A stretch of DNA of 64,000 bases from Terrihabitans soli (GTDB lineage Bacteria; Pseudomonadota; Alphaproteobacteria; Rhizobiales; Methylopilaceae). This document shows, piece by piece, positions 52,471-60,759 of the stretch. Under the pieces are notes generated by a model, which did no database searches, was not told the origin of the DNA, and saw only the letters and a list, made by a program, of their open reading frames with translations. Both the position numbers and the translations under genes were made by a program. The first letter of the stretch is position 1; each line of letters starts with the position of its first letter. The stretch covers positions 3,004,501 to 3,068,500 of the forward strand of contig NZ_AP023361.1 in NCBI RefSeq assembly GCF_014191545.1. The letters are read 5' to 3'.

Positions 52471-53951
52471 ACGCCGATATCGAAACGCTGATCATCGGCG
52501 CGGGACCTGCCGGTCTGACGGCCGGCTATCTTCTGACAAAGGAAGGCCGCGACGTTCTCATCATCGAGCGCGACGAGACATATGTCGGCGGCATTTCCCG
52601 CACCGTCGATTACAAGGGCTTCCTGTTCGATGTCGGCGGCCACCGCTTCTTCTCGAAGTCGAAGGAAGTCGTCGATCTGTGGCGCGAAATTCTGCCGGAC
52701 GATTTTATCCAGCGGCCGCGCCTGTCGCGCATCTTCTATGGCGGCAAATTCTACTCCTACCCGCTGAAAGCGCGTGAGGCTCTGTTCAATCTCGGCATCA
52801 TGAACAGCGTCGCCTGCGTCCTGTCCTATGCCTGGGCGCGCGTCCGCCCGGTGAAAGATCCGAAGACCTTCCACCAATGGGTCCGCAATCAGTTCGGCGA
52901 GCGCCTGTTCTCGATCTTCTTCCGCACCTACACGGAAAAGGTCTGGGGCATGTCCTGCGACGACATCTCGGCCGATTGGGCAGCGCAGCGCATCAAGGGC
53001 CTCGATCTTTTCTCGGCCATCAAGAACGCGCTCGGCTTTGGCGGCGGCGGCAAAGGCCAGATCAAGACGCTGATTCAGAGCTTCGATTATCCGCGCCGCG
53101 GCCCCGGCATGATGTGGGAGACCGCCGCAGACAAGATTCGCGCGAAGGGCGGCACAATTCTCATGGGTCGCACTTTGTCGGGCATGAGCTGGAACTCGGA
53201 ACAGGGCATCTGGACGGTGAGCGTTTCCCTCGCCTCAGGCGAAATCGAAACCTTCACCGCGCGCAACGTCATTTCCTCGGCACCGATCCGCGAGCTTTCG
53301 ACGGCGATGTCGCCGCGGCCCTTGAGCCTCTTCCATGCGCGCGAGCTGAAATACCGCGACTTCCTCACCGTCGCCTTGATCATCCGCTCGGAGACCGATC
53401 TCTTCCCGGACAACTGGATCTACATCCACGATCCGTCGGTAAAGGTCGGCCGCGTGCAGAACTTCCTGTCCTGGTCGCCCGACATGGTGCCGGCACCGGG
53501 CTATGCCTGTCTCGGCCTCGAATATTTCTGCTTCGAGGGCGACGGCCTCTGGTCGGCGGACGATCAGGATCTCGTCGCGCTGGCGAAAAAGGAAATCGGC
53601 CAGATCGGTCTTTGCGACCCGGACCTCATCGTCGATGCCTGCGTCGTGCGCCAGCCCAAGGCCTATCCGGTGTATGACGAAGAGTATCGCGACCACGTCA
53701 TGGCGATCCGCCTCGACATGGAAGGCTCGTTCCCGACGCTGCACCTCGTCGGCCGTAACGGCATGCACAAATACAATAATCAGGACCACGCGATGATGAC
53801 CGCGATGCTGACGGTCAAAAACATCCTCGCCGGCAAGCGCGTCTACGATGTCTGGGGTGTCAACGAAGACGCCGAATATTCGGAATCCGGCACGTCCGGC
53901 GAGCGCGCCGCGCTCGCGTCCGAACGCCTTGTTCCCGGCCGGGCCGCGTAA
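52467..53951 (+). CDS. NAD(P)/FAD-dependent oxidoreductase (UDP-galactopyranose mutase/amine-oxidase-like)
   Basis: 494 residues. The dinucleotide motif ETLIIGAGPAGLTAGYLLTKEGRDVLIIERD is at the start, and GGISRTVDYKGFLFDVGGHRFFSKSKEVVDLW follows, typical of the UGM/protoporphyrinogen-oxidase-like group. The C-terminus NGMHKYNNQDHAMMTAMLTVKNIL closes the FAD domain. Cytosolic, with no membrane helices. Similar proteins sit with GtrA and polyprenyl-sugar transferases in Alphaproteobacteria. The substrate is not known, although an activated sugar is plausible. Confidence 0.85.
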   Translation: MNADIETLIIGAGPAGLTAGYLLTKEGRDVLIIERDETYVGGISRTVDYKGFLFDVGGHRFFSKSKEVVDLWREILPDDFIQRPRLSRIFYGGKFYSYPLKAREALFNLGIMNSVACVLSYAWARVRPVKDPKTFHQWVRNQFGERLFSIFFRTYTEKVWGMSCDDISADWAAQRIKGLDLFSAIKNALGFGGGGKGQIKTLIQSFDYPRRGPGMMWETAADKIRAKGGTILMGRTLSGMSWNSEQGIWTVSVSLASGEIETFTARNVISSAPIRELSTAMSPRPLSLFHARELKYRDFLTVALIIRSETDLFPDNWIYIHDPSVKVGRVQNFLSWSPDMVPAPGYACLGLEYFCFEGDGLWSADDQDLVALAKKEIGQIGLCDPDLIVDACVVRQPKAYPVYDEEYRDHVMAIRLDMEGSFPTLHLVGRNGMHKYNNQDHAMMTAMLTVKNILAGKRVYDVWGVNEDAEYSESGTSGERAALASERLVPGRAA

Positions 53952-54073
53952 GCTTAGACCAAAGTCGCCCGTGGCCCTTAAGCCACATTGCTGCTTTAAG
54001 GAAATGCCCGGGGATTGCAGGGTACCACCTGCGACATGATCTTGCGGGCTAGCGCTCCGACAACGGACTTTCC

Positions 54074-55225
54074 ATGCTCTCCTCTCTCCGCCTCTCGACT
54101 GCGGCTATCCTGCTGTTTTCATTCGCACTTCCGGCCACGGCGCAGGAAATGCCGGCGCTGCCGGTCTCGGTCGCAAAGGCCGTCAAACGACAGGTCGTCG
54201 ATTGGGCGGAAATGCCCGGGCGGTTTGAAGCTGCAAATTATGTCGAGGTCCGCGCGCAAGTCGCCGGTGAGCTCGAGAGCGTCCACTTCGAAGACGGCCA
54301 GATCGTCAAACCGGGCGATCTTCTGTTCCGCATCGACTCGTCCCAGTTCAAGGCGGCCGCGGAAGCGGCGGAAGCGGCCATCCGCACCAATCAGACGCGG
54401 CTCGATCTCGCCGCCCAGGAACAGAAGCGCGGCCAGGAGCTGCGCGGCACCGGCAACATCCCCGAGTCGGTGTTCCAGCAGCGCAATCAGGCCTTCCTCG
54501 AGGCGCAGGCCAATCTCGACCAGTCGAAGGCCGAGTTCGAGCGCGCCCGCATCAGCCTTGGCTATACCGACATCACCGCGCCCATCTCCGGCAAAGTCGG
54601 CCGCAAGCTCGTTACCGAAGGCAATCTCGTCTCCGACGGCTCGGCCGGCACGCTGCTGACGACGATCGTCCAGTTCGATCCGGTCTATTTCTATTTCGAC
54701 GTCGACGAGCAGAGCTTCCTGACCTATCAGCGCTCGCGCACCGGCGAGGCGCTGTCGCAGCATTATCAGCAGGTCTTCATTGCGCTGTCGGACGAAACGA
54801 CCTTCACGCATCAGGCCAAGCTCGACTTCATCGCCAATCAGGTCGATCCCGCGACCGGCACGATCCGCGTGCGCGCGGTGATGCCCAATGCCGATCAGTT
54901 CGTAACGCCCGGCCTCTTCGGCCGCGTCAAACTGCAGACGCGCCCGCCCTATGAAGCGCTGGTTATTCCCGACGACGCGATCACACTCGACCAGACGCGC
55001 CGTATCGTCATGACGGTGAACAAGGACGGCGTCGTCGAGCCGAAAGAAATTCAGACCGGCCCGCGCATCGGGAAATTCCGCGTCGTGACCTCAGGGATCA
55101 CCGAGAACGACACGCTGATCGTCAACGGCCTGATGCGCGCGCGTCCGGGCGGAAAGGTCGTGCCGACGCCGGTTGAGATCAAAGTGCCGGACGATCTGAC
55201 GCGTCCCGACAAGATAGAGAACTGA
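54074..55225 (+). CDS. RND efflux periplasmic adaptor (membrane fusion protein)
   Basis: 383 residues. The signal peptide is LSTAAILLFSFALPATAQEM. The lipoyl/hairpin domain has PGRFEAANYVEVRAQVAGELESVHFEDGQIVKPGDLLFRID, the coiled coil is around 95-165, and the second lipoyl half is ISLGYTDITAPISGKVGRKLVTEGNLVS. It bridges the inner-membrane RND pump to an outer-membrane channel, which is not encoded here. The pump gene starts 10 nt downstream. Confidence 0.93.
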   Translation: MLSSLRLSTAAILLFSFALPATAQEMPALPVSVAKAVKRQVVDWAEMPGRFEAANYVEVRAQVAGELESVHFEDGQIVKPGDLLFRIDSSQFKAAAEAAEAAIRTNQTRLDLAAQEQKRGQELRGTGNIPESVFQQRNQAFLEAQANLDQSKAEFERARISLGYTDITAPISGKVGRKLVTEGNLVSDGSAGTLLTTIVQFDPVYFYFDVDEQSFLTYQRSRTGEALSQHYQQVFIALSDETTFTHQAKLDFIANQVDPATGTIRVRAVMPNADQFVTPGLFGRVKLQTRPPYEALVIPDDAITLDQTRRIVMTVNKDGVVEPKEIQTGPRIGKFRVVTSGITENDTLIVNGLMRARPGGKVVPTPVEIKVPDDLTRPDKIEN

Positions 55226-55235
55226 GGCCGGATCG

Positions 55236-58200
55236 ATGCGCTTCGGCCACTTCTTCATCGACCGCCCGATCTTCGCAGCCGTGGTGTCCATCATCACGGT
55301 GGTGATCGGCTTCGTCGCGCTCGTCAATCTTCCGATCGCGCAATATCCAAGCATTGCCCCGCCGACCGTCGTCATTCAGGCGACCTATCCGGGCGCCAAC
55401 GCCGAAACCATCGCCGAAACCGTCGCCGCGCCGATCGAACAGCAGATCAACGGCGTCGAGGGCATGATCTACATGACCTCGCAGGCAACGTCCGACGGCG
55501 TTCTGCAAACGACGGTGACATTCGAAATCGGCACCGATCTCGATATCGCGCAGGTTCAGGTGCAGAACCGCGTGAACCAGGCCGAACCGCGCCTGCCGGA
55601 AGAGGTACGCCGCTTAGGCGTCCGCGTGAACAAGTCGTCGAACGACTTCCTCATGGTCGTGAACCTCTATTCGCCCGACCAGACGCTCGATGAACTTTAC
55701 ATCTCGACTTACGTCTATCTGAACATCCGCGACCGTCTCGCCCGCCTCGAAGGCGTCGGCGACATGTTCGTCTTCGGTGCGCGCGAACTGTCGCTGCGTG
55801 TGTGGCTCGATCCGCTGAAGCTTGCCTCCTATTCGCTGACGCCGGCCGAGGTCGTCGGCGCGCTGCAGGAACAGAACGTCCAGGTTTCGGGCGGTGCGCT
55901 CGGCCAGCCGCCCGCGCCGGCCGATACCGATTTCCAGGTCATGGTGACGACGCAAGGGCGCTTCCGCACGCCCGAGCAGTTCAAGGACGTCATCATCAAG
56001 AGCGCCGAAGGCCGCCTCCTGCGTCTGAAGGATGTCGCGCGCGTCGAGTTCGGCGCCCAGACCTATACAACGAACTCCTATCTCAACGGGCAGTATGCGG
56101 TCGGCGTCGGCATCAATCAGCGCCCGGGCTCGAACGCGCTCGCCGCCGCCGAAGTCGTGCTCAACGAAATGGAACTCCTGAAGAAGGATTTCCCGAAGGG
56201 CCTCGATTACGCCGTCGTCTATAACCCGACCGAATTCGTCGCCGACTCGATCGAGGCCGTCACCGAGACGATCTGGGAAGCGATCGCGCTCGTCGTGCTC
56301 GTCGTGCTCATCTTCCTGCAGAGCTGGCGCGCCGCGATCATTCCGATCATCGCCATTCCCGTCTCGCTGATCGGCACGTTCGCCGTCATGGCGGGCTTCG
56401 GCTACTCGATCAACATGCTGACTCTGTTCGGCCTGATCCTGGCCATCGGCATTGTGGTCGACGATGCCATCGTTGTCGTCGAAAACGTCGAGCGCAATAT
56501 CGCCGAAGGCAAGACGCCGCGCGAAGCCGCGCATATCACCATGGACGAAGTGGGCGTCGCCGTCATCGCCATCGCCCTCGTTCTGTCCGCGGTGTTCGTG
56601 CCGACCGCTTTCATTCCCGGCATTTCCGGCCAGTTCTACAAACAGTTCGCGCTGACGATTGCCGCCGCGACCATCATCTCGGCCTTCAATTCGCTGACTC
56701 TCTCTCCGGCGCTCGCCGCCATGCTGCTGCGTCCGCACGCGCATGGCAGCAAGCGCAGCCTGATCCGCCGCGCGGCGGACGGGTTCAACAAGCGCTTCGA
56801 CTGGCTGTCGCTGAAATATTCGCACGGCGTCGAACGTGTCGTCGGCCACAAGATCATCGCGCTCGGCATTTACGGCGCGCTTGTCGCGCTGACGATCTTC
56901 GTCTTCGGCCGCGTGCCGCAGGGCTTCATCCCGCAGAGCGACCAGAGCTACGCCATCGTCGCCGTGCAGCTGCCGGAAGGCGCATCATTGCAGCGCACCG
57001 ATGCCGTCGTCCGCAAGATCATCGAGATCTCGCGCAAGACCGACGGCGTTGCCAACGCCATCGGCATCGCCGGCTTCTCCGGCGCGACCTTCACCGCAGC
57101 CTCCAACGCCGCAGCGATCTTCACGCCCTTCGAGCCGTTCCAGACGCGCGTGCCCAAACATCGCGATGCGACCTCGATCATCGCCGATCTTCAGGCCGGC
57201 GTATCCGGCATTGAAGATGCGTTCGTCATCGTCATCGCGCCGCCTTCCGTTCAGGGCCTCGGCACCGGCGGCGGTTTCAACATGCAGATCCAGGACCGCG
57301 GCGGCGTCGGCATCCGTGCGCTGGAACAGGCCGTCACCGAAGTGACGACGGCGGCCGCGACCGAGCCGACTTTGATGGGCGTGTTCACGACCTTCAACAC
57401 CCGTTCGCCGCAGATCTATGTCGATATCGACCGCGAAAAGGCCCAGCTCCTCGGCGTGCCCGTCGGCAATATCTTCCAGGCGCTGCAGGTCTTCATCGGC
57501 TCGGCCTATGTCAACGACTTCACGGCGTATGGACGCTCCTTCCAGGTCAACGCCCAGGCCGATGCACCCTACCGCATCGAATCCGCCGATCTGACGCGCA
57601 TCAAAGTACGCTCGTCTGCCGGCGCGCTGGTGCCGCTTGGAACACTTGTGAAGATCTCGGACGCGACCGGTCCCTACACAGTCAACCGCCACAATCTCTA
57701 CACCGCGGTGTCGGTGCAGGGTCAGGGCGTGCCGGGTGTCTCATCATCGACCGCGCTTGCCAAGATGGAAGAGATCGCCGCGCGCGTTCTGCCGCCGGGC
57801 GTCGGCTATGAATGGACGGAGCTTGCCTATCAGGAACGCAATGCCGGCAATCCGATCTACATTTTCATGCTTGGCGTTCTGTTCGTCTTCCTCGTGCTCG
57901 CCGCGCAATATGAAAGCTGGTCGCTGCCCTTCTCGATCATCCTGATCGTGCCGCTGTCCATTCTCGCTGCTTTGTTCGGCGTGATGCTGCGCGGGCAGGA
58001 CAACAATATCCTGACGCAGATCGGCTTCGTCGTGCTGGTCGGCCTTGCCGCCAAGAACGCCATTCTGATCGTCGAGTTCGCGCGCCAGAATGAAGAGGAA
58101 GGCAAGACGACGGTTGAGGCCGTCATCGAGGCCTGCCGCCAGCGTCTGCGCCCGATCCTCATGACCTCGCTCGCCTTCACCCTCGGCACGGTGCCGCTCG

Positions 58201-58439
58201 CTATCGCCTCGGGCGCCGGCGCGGAACTGCGCCAGGCCATCGGCACGGCGGTCGTGTTCGGCATGATCGGCGTCACCGTGCTCGGCCTGTTCCTGACCCC
58301 GGTCTTCTATGTCGTGGTCCGCTGGACGACCGAGAATTTCGGCTCCTACATCCTGCCGCGCCTGGTCAGTCTCGGCCGCGGCGGCGCCCGCGACATCGCG
58401 GCGTTTGCCCGCAAGCCCAAGGGACGCCAGAAACGCTGA
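55236..58439 (+). CDS. RND multidrug efflux permease (AcrB/MexF-like, HAE1 family)
   Basis: 1067 residues, typical HAE1 length. The opening is MRFGHFFIDRPIFAAVVSIITVVIGF. Proton-relay residues are seen as the DD of GIVVDDAIVVVENVERN in TM4 and a Lys in VGLAAKNAILIVEFARQ in TM10. The large porter loops are at about 40-330 and 560-870. It exports drugs or other amphiphiles through a tripartite complex with the adaptor encoded before it. The stop codon is followed directly, with no gap, by the next ATG. Confidence 0.95.
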   Translation: MRFGHFFIDRPIFAAVVSIITVVIGFVALVNLPIAQYPSIAPPTVVIQATYPGANAETIAETVAAPIEQQINGVEGMIYMTSQATSDGVLQTTVTFEIGTDLDIAQVQVQNRVNQAEPRLPEEVRRLGVRVNKSSNDFLMVVNLYSPDQTLDELYISTYVYLNIRDRLARLEGVGDMFVFGARELSLRVWLDPLKLASYSLTPAEVVGALQEQNVQVSGGALGQPPAPADTDFQVMVTTQGRFRTPEQFKDVIIKSAEGRLLRLKDVARVEFGAQTYTTNSYLNGQYAVGVGINQRPGSNALAAAEVVLNEMELLKKDFPKGLDYAVVYNPTEFVADSIEAVTETIWEAIALVVLVVLIFLQSWRAAIIPIIAIPVSLIGTFAVMAGFGYSINMLTLFGLILAIGIVVDDAIVVVENVERNIAEGKTPREAAHITMDEVGVAVIAIALVLSAVFVPTAFIPGISGQFYKQFALTIAAATIISAFNSLTLSPALAAMLLRPHAHGSKRSLIRRAADGFNKRFDWLSLKYSHGVERVVGHKIIALGIYGALVALTIFVFGRVPQGFIPQSDQSYAIVAVQLPEGASLQRTDAVVRKIIEISRKTDGVANAIGIAGFSGATFTAASNAAAIFTPFEPFQTRVPKHRDATSIIADLQAGVSGIEDAFVIVIAPPSVQGLGTGGGFNMQIQDRGGVGIRALEQAVTEVTTAAATEPTLMGVFTTFNTRSPQIYVDIDREKAQLLGVPVGNIFQALQVFIGSAYVNDFTAYGRSFQVNAQADAPYRIESADLTRIKVRSSAGALVPLGTLVKISDATGPYTVNRHNLYTAVSVQGQGVPGVSSSTALAKMEEIAARVLPPGVGYEWTELAYQERNAGNPIYIFMLGVLFVFLVLAAQYESWSLPFSIILIVPLSILAALFGVMLRGQDNNILTQIGFVVLVGLAAKNAILIVEFARQNEEEGKTTVEAVIEACRQRLRPILMTSLAFTLGTVPLAIASGAGAELRQAIGTAVVFGMIGVTVLGLFLTPVFYVVVRWTTENFGSYILPRLVSLGRGGARDIAAFARKPKGRQKR

Positions 58440-58808
58440 ATGGGTCTCCCCATTCATAAGCTCGGAAGAACCGCTCTGCGGATCCTCATCGCCTGGCTGC
58501 TTGCCTTCCAGCCGATGGTGGCCGCGCATGCGGCCGCCTCCATGGCGGGGCAGGCGCCGCTTTCGATGGAGCTGTGCCGCAGCGCAGGTCTCGATCGGAA
58601 GGCGTCCGATCAGGGCATCCCTTCGGGCACGGACCACTCCTCCGAATGCTGCCTCAGCGCCGTACCAGTTCCGGCTCCGCCGCCGGAAGCGGCACTCGAA
58701 GTCTCTGAACCTTCGATCTTTTTTGAAACGCTCGCGCAGCTTAGCGACAGCGTTTTTGTCGCGACCGCCGGACTCGGCCCGCAATCGGCCCGCGCCCCGC
58801 CTCTCTGA
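58440..58808 (+). CDS. DUF2946-like small exported protein
   Basis: 122 residues. The N-terminal signal anchor is ALRILIAWLLAFQPMVAAHA. Cys residues follow in MELCRSAGLD and in HSSECCLSAV, then a Pro/Ala-rich tail ending SARAPPL. The hydrophobic start, Cys-containing middle and RAPP ending match the pattern of DUF2946 proteins, which accompany PCu(A)C-type copper genes. Its ATG directly follows the RND stop codon. A metal-related function is inferred only from context. Confidence 0.65.
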   Translation: MGLPIHKLGRTALRILIAWLLAFQPMVAAHAAASMAGQAPLSMELCRSAGLDRKASDQGIPSGTDHSSECCLSAVPVPAPPPEAALEVSEPSIFFETLAQLSDSVFVATAGLGPQSARAPPL

Positions 58809-58871
58809 ACTCTCCCAACGAAAACTTGACCTGCGGGCTGATGCTCCGCTCCCTGTCTTTTGGAGAGTTCG

Positions 58872-59384
58872 ATGTTCACTTTCACGCGCCATTTCGGCGC
58901 TTTCATGCTTGCCGCGCTTCTTCTCACCGGCCCCGTATCCGCTCACGGCTACAAAATCGGATCGCTTGCGATCGGCCACCCTTGGGCGCGCGAAACGCCG
59001 CCCTCAGCGCAGACGGGCGCCGGCTATCTCACGGTGAAGAACACCGGAACCGAGGCCGACACGCTCATCGCTGTCGAAACCTCGGGCGCCGCAAAAGTCG
59101 AAATCCATCAATCGATCAATGAGAACGGCGTCGCCAAAATGCGGCCCGTCACCGGCATCGACATTCCCGCCGGCGGATCGCTCGAGCTGAAATCCGGCGG
59201 CTATCATCTCATGCTGATCGATCTGAAGGAGCCGCTCGCCGAAGGCATGCGCATTCCCGCCACGCTGACCTTTGAGAAAGCCGGCAAGATCGATGTCGAA
59301 TTTGCCGTCGAAGGCATGGGCTATGGAGGCCCGAACGCCAAGCCCGGCACCGCGCCCCCCGCCGAAGAGCACAAGCACCACTGA
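58872..59384 (+). CDS. Periplasmic copper chaperone PCu(A)C
   Basis: 170 residues from the ATG at 58872 (TGGAGA upstream). Signal peptide FMLAALLLTGPVSAHG. The PCu(A)C fold has GAGYLTVKNTGTEADTLIAVE, and the copper motif H(M)X10MX21HXM is represented by EIHQSINENGVAKM and GGYHLMLIDLK. The His-rich tail (EEHKHH) may be an additional copper site. It loads Cu(I) onto oxidase or other periplasmic targets. It forms a cluster with the DUF2946-like gene and ends at a strong terminator. Confidence 0.93.
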   Translation: MFTFTRHFGAFMLAALLLTGPVSAHGYKIGSLAIGHPWARETPPSAQTGAGYLTVKNTGTEADTLIAVETSGAAKVEIHQSINENGVAKMRPVTGIDIPAGGSLELKSGGYHLMLIDLKEPLAEGMRIPATLTFEKAGKIDVEFAVEGMGYGGPNAKPGTAPPAEEHKHH

Positions 59385-59390
59385 AAATAC

Positions 59391-59428
59391 GAAGCCCGCT
59401 ACAGAAGCTGTAGCGGGCTTCTTCTTTT
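59391..59428 (+). terminator. Rho-independent terminator after PCu(A)C
   Basis: GAAGCCCGCTACAG, loop AAG and CTGTAGCGGGCTTC form a perfect 14-bp stem, followed by TTCTTTT. It closes the RND/copper operon. Confidence 0.95.
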
Positions 59429-59478
59429 CGGGATGAGAACAGACTTGCAACGCGCGTCTCAACGCGCATGGTTATCGG

Positions 59479-59979
59479 ATGGAACAAAACGAGATTCTGA
59501 TCGGCCTCTCACCCGCCGAACGTCTGCGGCCCGACGGCCGTCAATCGCCGCGCGCTTCCGATATCGCCCGCGGCACGATGCGTCTGATGCGCTCGCTTGG
59601 ACTGTCCTGCGTGCCGGAACTGCCGCTCGCTTCGGGCCGGCGCGCCGATCTTGTCGCCTTCTGCCCGAAGGGCCGCATCTTCATCATCGAGATCAAATCC
59701 TGCCTCGCCGATTTTCAGGCGGACAATAAATGGGAGGATTACCGCGCCCATTGCGACCGGCTTTATTTCGCGGTCGATCCGGATTTTCCCAAAGACATCA
59801 TTCCCGATGAGGCGGGCCTCATCTTAGCCGACCGTTACGGCGCGCAGGTCCTGCGCGAGCCGGACGAACACCCGCTCGCGGGCGCGACGCGGCGCATGAT
59901 GGCGCTGCATCTTGCACACACGACCGCGCACCGGCTGCACACTCTGTGCGATCCGGAAATGGCGGCGGAATTGATGTGA
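59479..59979 (+). CDS. mmcB: MmcB family DNA repair protein
   Basis: A 166-residue PD-(D/E)XK-like nuclease-fold protein. GRRADLVAFCPKGRIFIIEIKSCLADFQADNKWEDYRAHCDRLYFAVDP contains the D...ExK core and the conserved W/Y residues; FPKDIIPDEAGLILADRYGAQVL is the usual C-terminal block. In Caulobacter mmcB is damage-induced and contributes to mitomycin C resistance. It is monocistronic between a terminator and a repeat element. No LexA box was recognised in the short leader. Confidence 0.88.
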   Translation: MEQNEILIGLSPAERLRPDGRQSPRASDIARGTMRLMRSLGLSCVPELPLASGRRADLVAFCPKGRIFIIEIKSCLADFQADNKWEDYRAHCDRLYFAVDPDFPKDIIPDEAGLILADRYGAQVLREPDEHPLAGATRRMMALHLAHTTAHRLHTLCDPEMAAELM

Positions 59980-59982
59980 GTT

Positions 59983-60105
59983 CCCCGGACAGCGCGCGAC
60001 GAAGTCGCGTCGCGTGATCCGGGGTCCAGATATAGAGAGCGGCAAAGCCGCGCGTTAATCCTGGGTCCCGGATATTCACTGCGCTACGCGCAGCTCTTCC
60101 GGGAC
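59983..60105. repeat. REP-like palindromic intergenic element
   Basis: CCCCGGA (59983-59989) pairs with TCCGGGG (60018-60024) around an inner AAGTCGCG-rich hairpin. GTCCCGGA (60065-60072) pairs with TCCGGGAC (60098-60105) around CTGCGC-TAC-GCGCAG. This two-hairpin layout with CTGGGTCCCGGA is familiar as a dispersed repeat of Bradyrhizobium-like genomes. It fills the whole gap between mmcB and the actR stop codon. Confidence 0.8.
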
Positions 60106-60106
60106 A

Positions 60107-60655
60107 CTAACGCGGGGCGCGCTTGGCCAGAATGCGCTGCAGCGTGCGGCGGTGCATGTTGAGACGGCGCGCCGTCTCCGAGACATTGCGTCCGCACAGT
60201 TCATACACGCGCTGGATATGCTCCCAGCGCACGCGATCGGCCGACATCGGATTTTCCGGCGGACGCGGCTTCGAATCCGGAAGCGCCATCAAAGCGGCAT
60301 GGATTTCGTCCGCGTCGGCGGGCTTGGCCAGATAGTCCACGGCACCGAGTTTCACCGCGGTAACGGCGGTGGCGATGTTGCCGTAACCGGTCAGAACGAT
60401 GCCCTTGGCATCGGGGCGGCGCTGTTTCAGCGCCGAAATGACATCGAGCCCGTTGCCGTCGCCGAGCCGCATATCGACCACGGCAAAGGCGGGCTGCGCG
60501 CTGTCGACGAGAGCCAGGCCCTCGCGGACACTTTCGGCGGCGTGGACGATATAGCCGCGCGTTTCCATGGCGCGGGCAAGGCGCTGCACGAACGCCTTGT
60601 CATCGTCGACAATGAGCAAAGAAAGATCGCCCTGGGGGGCGGCGGTATCGGCCAT
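60107..60655 (-). CDS. actR: ActR/PrrA/RegA family redox response regulator
   Basis: 182 residues from the ATG at 60655. REC domain: LLIVDDDKAFVQRL, acceptor D in FAVVDMRLGDGNG, VLTGYGNIATAVTAVKLGA and YLAKPADADE. The C-terminal Fis-type HTH WEHIQRVYELCGRNVSETARRLNMHRRTLQRILAKRAPR is the hallmark of this family. Phosphorylated ActR controls redox, carbon- and nitrogen-fixation genes. It follows the kinase gene by 104 nt on the same strand and ends in the REP-like element. Confidence 0.95.
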   Translation of the reverse strand: MADTAAPQGDLSLLIVDDDKAFVQRLARAMETRGYIVHAAESVREGLALVDSAQPAFAVVDMRLGDGNGLDVISALKQRRPDAKGIVLTGYGNIATAVTAVKLGAVDYLAKPADADEIHAALMALPDSKPRPPENPMSADRVRWEHIQRVYELCGRNVSETARRLNMHRRTLQRILAKRAPR

Positions 60656-60759
60656 AATCGCTGGTTCCCGGGCCGCTCTCCGGCGGCTCCTTTTGCCGCA
60701 CATCTATTGTGCAACACCACCAAGACACAAGCCTTTAGGGCCAAACCGGACCGAAAAGC

